A program made the position numbers and the translations under genes. A DNA stretch of 52,830 bases from Flavobacteriales bacterium (GTDB lineage Bacteria > Bacteroidota > Bacteroidia > Flavobacteriales_G > JALEGO01). The notes under the pieces were generated by a model, which did not search any database, was not told where the DNA came from, and saw nothing but the letters and a program-made list of their open reading frames with translations. The first letter of the stretch is position 1. Each line of letters opens with the position of its first letter. The stretch covers positions 1 to 52,830 of the forward strand of contig JAHDHZ010000014.1 of NCBI GenBank assembly GCA_020631045.1. Reading direction: 5' to 3'. This document shows, piece after piece, positions 50,098 to 52,830 of this stretch.

Positions 50098-52830
50098 TTA
50101 GTGTACAATGCTTAATCTATGTTGTTCAACAGGCTGATCTTTTTGTAAAAGAGTTACAATATACTCACCATTTGCTAGATGGGCGGTGCGAATCATTGTA
50201 TTGTTTTCATTTATAGAATGATTATAAATTAACTGCCCTGCCAAAGAAAATATGGTAACCGTGTAATCTTCGTGTCGCTTCAAATTATTAAAGTTAAGCA
50301 CAACGAGTTCATCAGCTGGGTTGTTCACAATACGCATCTTATTGTTTGCCGTGGTTAACTGATCAGAAGAAACTGGGCCATCAACTACAGTAATTGTTTT
50401 ACTGAATGTTTCACTACAAGTTTGGTCTAAGTTTGTAGCAGTAAGTGAAACTGTATAAGTGCCCGCTTGAGCATAATTATGAGAAGGCTGAGATAAATTA
50501 GAAGTATTACCGTCGCCAAAACTCCAAATAAAAGAGCTTGCTCCTTGCGATAAATTATCAAATACAACCTCATTTTCAGTAGATGCTTGATAATCATTTG
50601 TAACCATGAAAAATGGATATAAATCACTATTTTGAGCTTCTAGATTATAACTAAACACTGAACTACAATTATCTTGATCTGTAATAGTCAAAGAGTAACT
50701 GCCTTGTTCAACATTGTAAATAGCTGGTGTACTAGCACCATTTGACCATTGATAAGTTAAGGGTTGTTGTGCCCATTGTACATCAGTAATAAAAATGCTT
50801 CCATCATTTGCCTGACAGGTAGTGGGCGCACTTAAAGTATGTTGTACTTGAAAGTTCTGAGGACTTACCAATTGAACCTCTTTATAGACTACTGAGCAAT
50901 TGCCTGACAATGGAATAAACTCAATTTTATACGTGCCACTTGATAAACCGATTAAAGAATCTGATTGAGCACTTTTGTTTTGTGCAATTAATGCTCCATT
51001 ACTGTTATACCAATTAAAATCTCCCATTAAACCTCCAGTAGAAACATTAATCTGAGAGGGTTGATCATTAAAGCAAGACCCGGTTAGAACCTCAGCTTGT
51101 AAAGGAGCATTAAAATGCAATACAAATCGATCAGTCAAAGAAGTATCATTGACTATAAAACTGTAAGAGTTGTTTGTTCTTAGATCAATTGTGGTTGAAG
51201 TTAATTTATCTTCTAATAAAACGCATTCACCATTGTTAAATGAATTGATTCCATCAAAATTAAAGGTGTAGCTTGCATTAAATTCAGGCTTAAACATCAC
51301 TTGAATTTCTTTGTTTTGATCTAAATCTGGTTGCATATTGATTGCCATATCATAAGAAGCATAAGGTTGCTCTTGAATAGTATATAAACTAGGATACAAT
51401 GGCTCTTCTGTAAAGAATTTATAAGCCCCATACCAAGAACCCAGTCCGTTAGAAGAAGCTGTATCTCCGAATGAAATAGCAGTCTCATCTCTGTATCCGT
51501 TGCCATCATCAACCATAATCTTCAAACAACTCAAAGGAATTGTATTGTATAAAGCTTGATTAGAATCAACAATGGCATTTCTATTTACTGTAATAGAAGC
51601 ACCAGGAGAATGAGCTTTCACCCAGAATCCCGAAAGTGGTGAAACGATAGAAGTTCCACCATTAACACTAATGCCCGAAACAAAAGAAGAATATTGCTCT
51701 TCACATCTGTTATAAGTATAAATGGCATCACAGCAACCCACCTTTGACCAACCTGAAGAAGCTTGCCAATCAATAGATGCTGGATAAGGATTGGCTACCA
51801 AATTAAATCCATCATGTAAATTACCGGCAGAAGAAGTTGTATAGGTAATTGGCATTGAAAAATCACTCAATGAATAAGGCCCAGTTACATAGTATTCATA
51901 AGGAAAAATAGTATCCCAGTTATAACACAAAAACCCTGTACCTGCTGCAATAGATTGATTTACACTTGTAGGAACAATATACCCACTATCAGAAACATCT
52001 TGAACGGTTTCATCATAGTAATATGTATTTGGTGAGTAATCTGGTATATAAGACCCAGGAAAACCTTGGTAATAAAGGTTGGTAAACCCACCAAAAGTCA
52101 TGTCAAATGGAGCTCCAACAGACAAATACCCTTGACAACCCTCAATGCAACGTTCAACAGTCATATTACCTGTAAGTGTACCTGTGCCTGTACCCAACAA
52201 CATTCCTTGGTTGGGTGGATCACACTTTAATACAAAATCATCAGCATTGGTTAAATCAAGTTCTCCTTGTAACAGCTCCATTCTTTTAGTTACACAAACA
52301 GTACTTCCAGTGTTGACATCTAGTCCGTTAGGATTATTTAATTCAAAGTCACAAAATGCAAAATCTCCTTTAATTTCTTGTCCTGTATTTGTTCCGCTGA
52401 AAGAAACCAAACCTGTAGAGACAAAATCAGATCCTGTAGCCTCATTACAAAGACTACCACAGACATTCAATTGATTTGAACCCATATTCAAAGAACCTGT
52501 TGCTGTAATGGTAATATTTGAAGCAAAAGCTACACTAGAGGCTGTCACATCATGATTTAAAACCACACAATCTGTACAAGATGGTAAACGAGCTTCATTC
52601 CAAGTTGATGGAGTATTCCAATCACCAGACATCACAGAAATTAAACATTTATCTAAATAATCTGGAGTGCCATCTCCATCTTCGTCAGGCACGACAGCTG
52701 GTGTACCACCTTCATCTATATCACAAGCACGATCAATTCCATCCATATCTGTATCAGAACCCGAAAGAGTGATGTCAGGTTCAGTACCTTCAATAATGTC
52801 TAATATACCGTCATCGTCAGAATCTGTATC
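50098..52830 (-). CDS. Large secreted T9SS surface protein (5' end outside the window)
   Basis: The frame is open from 50098 to the last base; an internal Met at 52746 is not the real start because the reading frame runs on (DTDSDDDGILDIIEG). The visible part has Asp-rich TSP3-like calcium repeats (DEDGDGTPDYLDKC), a beta-helix-like region with TASSVAFASNITITATGS, a long unassigned middle, one SprB-like repeat (CQANDGSIFITDVQ), a PKD domain (FIWSFGDGNTSNLSQPSHNYAQAGTYTVSL, split by many Asn and Ser) and a C-terminal type A-like T9SS tail (FSLAGQLIYNHSINENN, LANGEYIVTLLQKDQ). It is likely exposed on the cell surface. Confidence 0.87.
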   Translation of the reverse strand, partial: DTDSDDDGILDIIEGTEPDITLSGSDTDMDGIDRACDIDEGGTPAVVPDEDGDGTPDYLDKCLISVMSGDWNTPSTWNEARLPSCTDCVVLNHDVTASSVAFASNITITATGSLNMGSNQLNVCGSLCNEATGSDFVSTGLVSFSGTNTGQEIKGDFAFCDFELNNPNGLDVNTGSTVCVTKRMELLQGELDLTNADDFVLKCDPPNQGMLLGTGTGTLTGNMTVERCIEGCQGYLSVGAPFDMTFGGFTNLYYQGFPGSYIPDYSPNTYYYDETVQDVSDSGYIVPTSVNQSIAAGTGFLCYNWDTIFPYEYYVTGPYSLSDFSMPITYTTSSAGNLHDGFNLVANPYPASIDWQASSGWSKVGCCDAIYTYNRCEEQYSSFVSGISVNGGTSIVSPLSGFWVKAHSPGASITVNRNAIVDSNQALYNTIPLSCLKIMVDDGNGYRDETAISFGDTASSNGLGSWYGAYKFFTEEPLYPSLYTIQEQPYASYDMAINMQPDLDQNKEIQVMFKPEFNASYTFNFDGINSFNNGECVLLEDKLTSTTIDLRTNNSYSFIVNDTSLTDRFVLHFNAPLQAEVLTGSCFNDQPSQINVSTGGLMGDFNWYNSNGALIAQNKSAQSDSLIGLSSGTYKIEFIPLSGNCSVVYKEVQLVSPQNFQVQHTLSAPTTCQANDGSIFITDVQWAQQPLTYQWSNGASTPAIYNVEQGSYSLTITDQDNCSSVFSYNLEAQNSDLYPFFMVTNDYQASTENEVVFDNLSQGASSFIWSFGDGNTSNLSQPSHNYAQAGTYTVSLTATNLDQTCSETFSKTITVVDGPVSSDQLTTANNKMRIVNNPADELVVLNFNNLKRHEDYTVTIFSLAGQLIYNHSINENNTMIRTAHLANGEYIVTLLQKDQPVEQHRLSIVH

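Noticed and set aside
3985-52220. The GGGTGGAT octamer as a KOPS-type (FtsK-directing) signal
   Set aside because: KOPS are strongly skewed to one strand within a replication arm; here the copies split nine to eight.
52145-52474. A 109-codon plus-strand ORF with repeated VPVPV
   Set aside because: It is antisense to the large T9SS surface protein whose frame is open and domain-rich.

Overview
The window is AT-rich chromosomal DNA from a member of the Bacteroidota, most likely the Flavobacteriales. The grounds are a PorV/PorU-type pair of the type IX secretion system (T9SS), several proteins ending in T9SS or gliding-motility C-terminal domains, a PID-CTERM protein, a HYC_CC_PP family protein, an ExbB-x-ExbD-ExbD operon, TAnnTTTG-type -7 promoter elements, and starts with almost no Shine-Dalgarno sequences. 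It reads as core genome. I see no insertion sequence, prophage, CRISPR array or plasmid gene.

Layout. 1-9310 (minus): a truncated secreted protein, a small exported protein, murI, two OmpH/Skp chaperones, then a very large C25 peptidase (PorU2-like) behind its PorV2-like partner. 9382-11971 (plus): pssA, purS and a PGRP amidase with a T9SS tail, joined by overlapping stop/start codons. 12068-16618 (minus): lspA, a DksA-like protein and ileS. 16693-18529 (plus): a lipoprotein with a possible permuted-papain fold and a PlsC-type acyltransferase, convergent with hemL. 19921-22381 (plus): HU, a TPR protein, a tiny AURKAIP1/COX24-type gene that carries a one-base frameshift, and RNase E/G. 22388-26220: an OmpA-type lipoprotein, kynureninase, an acyltransferase 3, and a His-rich lipoprotein divergent from a Fur-family regulator with a perfect 7-1-7 palindrome between them. 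26936-31741 (plus): a metal-related trio (HYC_CC_PP, outer-membrane barrel, HMA domain) and a SprB-repeat adhesin. 31926-32247 (minus): tRNA-Leu and tRNA-Gly. 32331-38378: mutS, divergent TrmH-like methyltransferase, two tandem UbiA paralogues, and a PyrR-like phosphoribosyltransferase. 38382-41117 (minus): a membrane pyrophosphatase fused to a YceI domain. 42007-45973 (minus): pdhB, mreC, mreB and an MbnP-type lipoprotein. 46112-49838 (plus): the ExbB/ExbD energiser and aspartate kinase. 49827-52830 (minus): a PID-CTERM protein behind a truncated T9SS surface protein.

Four themes link the region. The first is envelope biogenesis and export (T9SS, LspA, MreBC, OmpH, ExbBD). The second is pyrophosphate and PRPP chemistry (HppA next to a phosphoribosyltransferase). 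The third is a metal-responsive block at 25.8-28.6 kb. The fourth is non-coding and seems the most novel: several intergenic hairpins share a short conserved loop core of about 30 nt while their arms differ, and in two of them the arm is an inverted copy of the neighbouring gene's 3' end. Separately, the octamer GGGTGGAT occurs 17 times on the two strands by hand count, far above chance, and one inverted pair of it sits in a hairpin stem. That pattern resembles DNA-uptake or Chi-type sequences.
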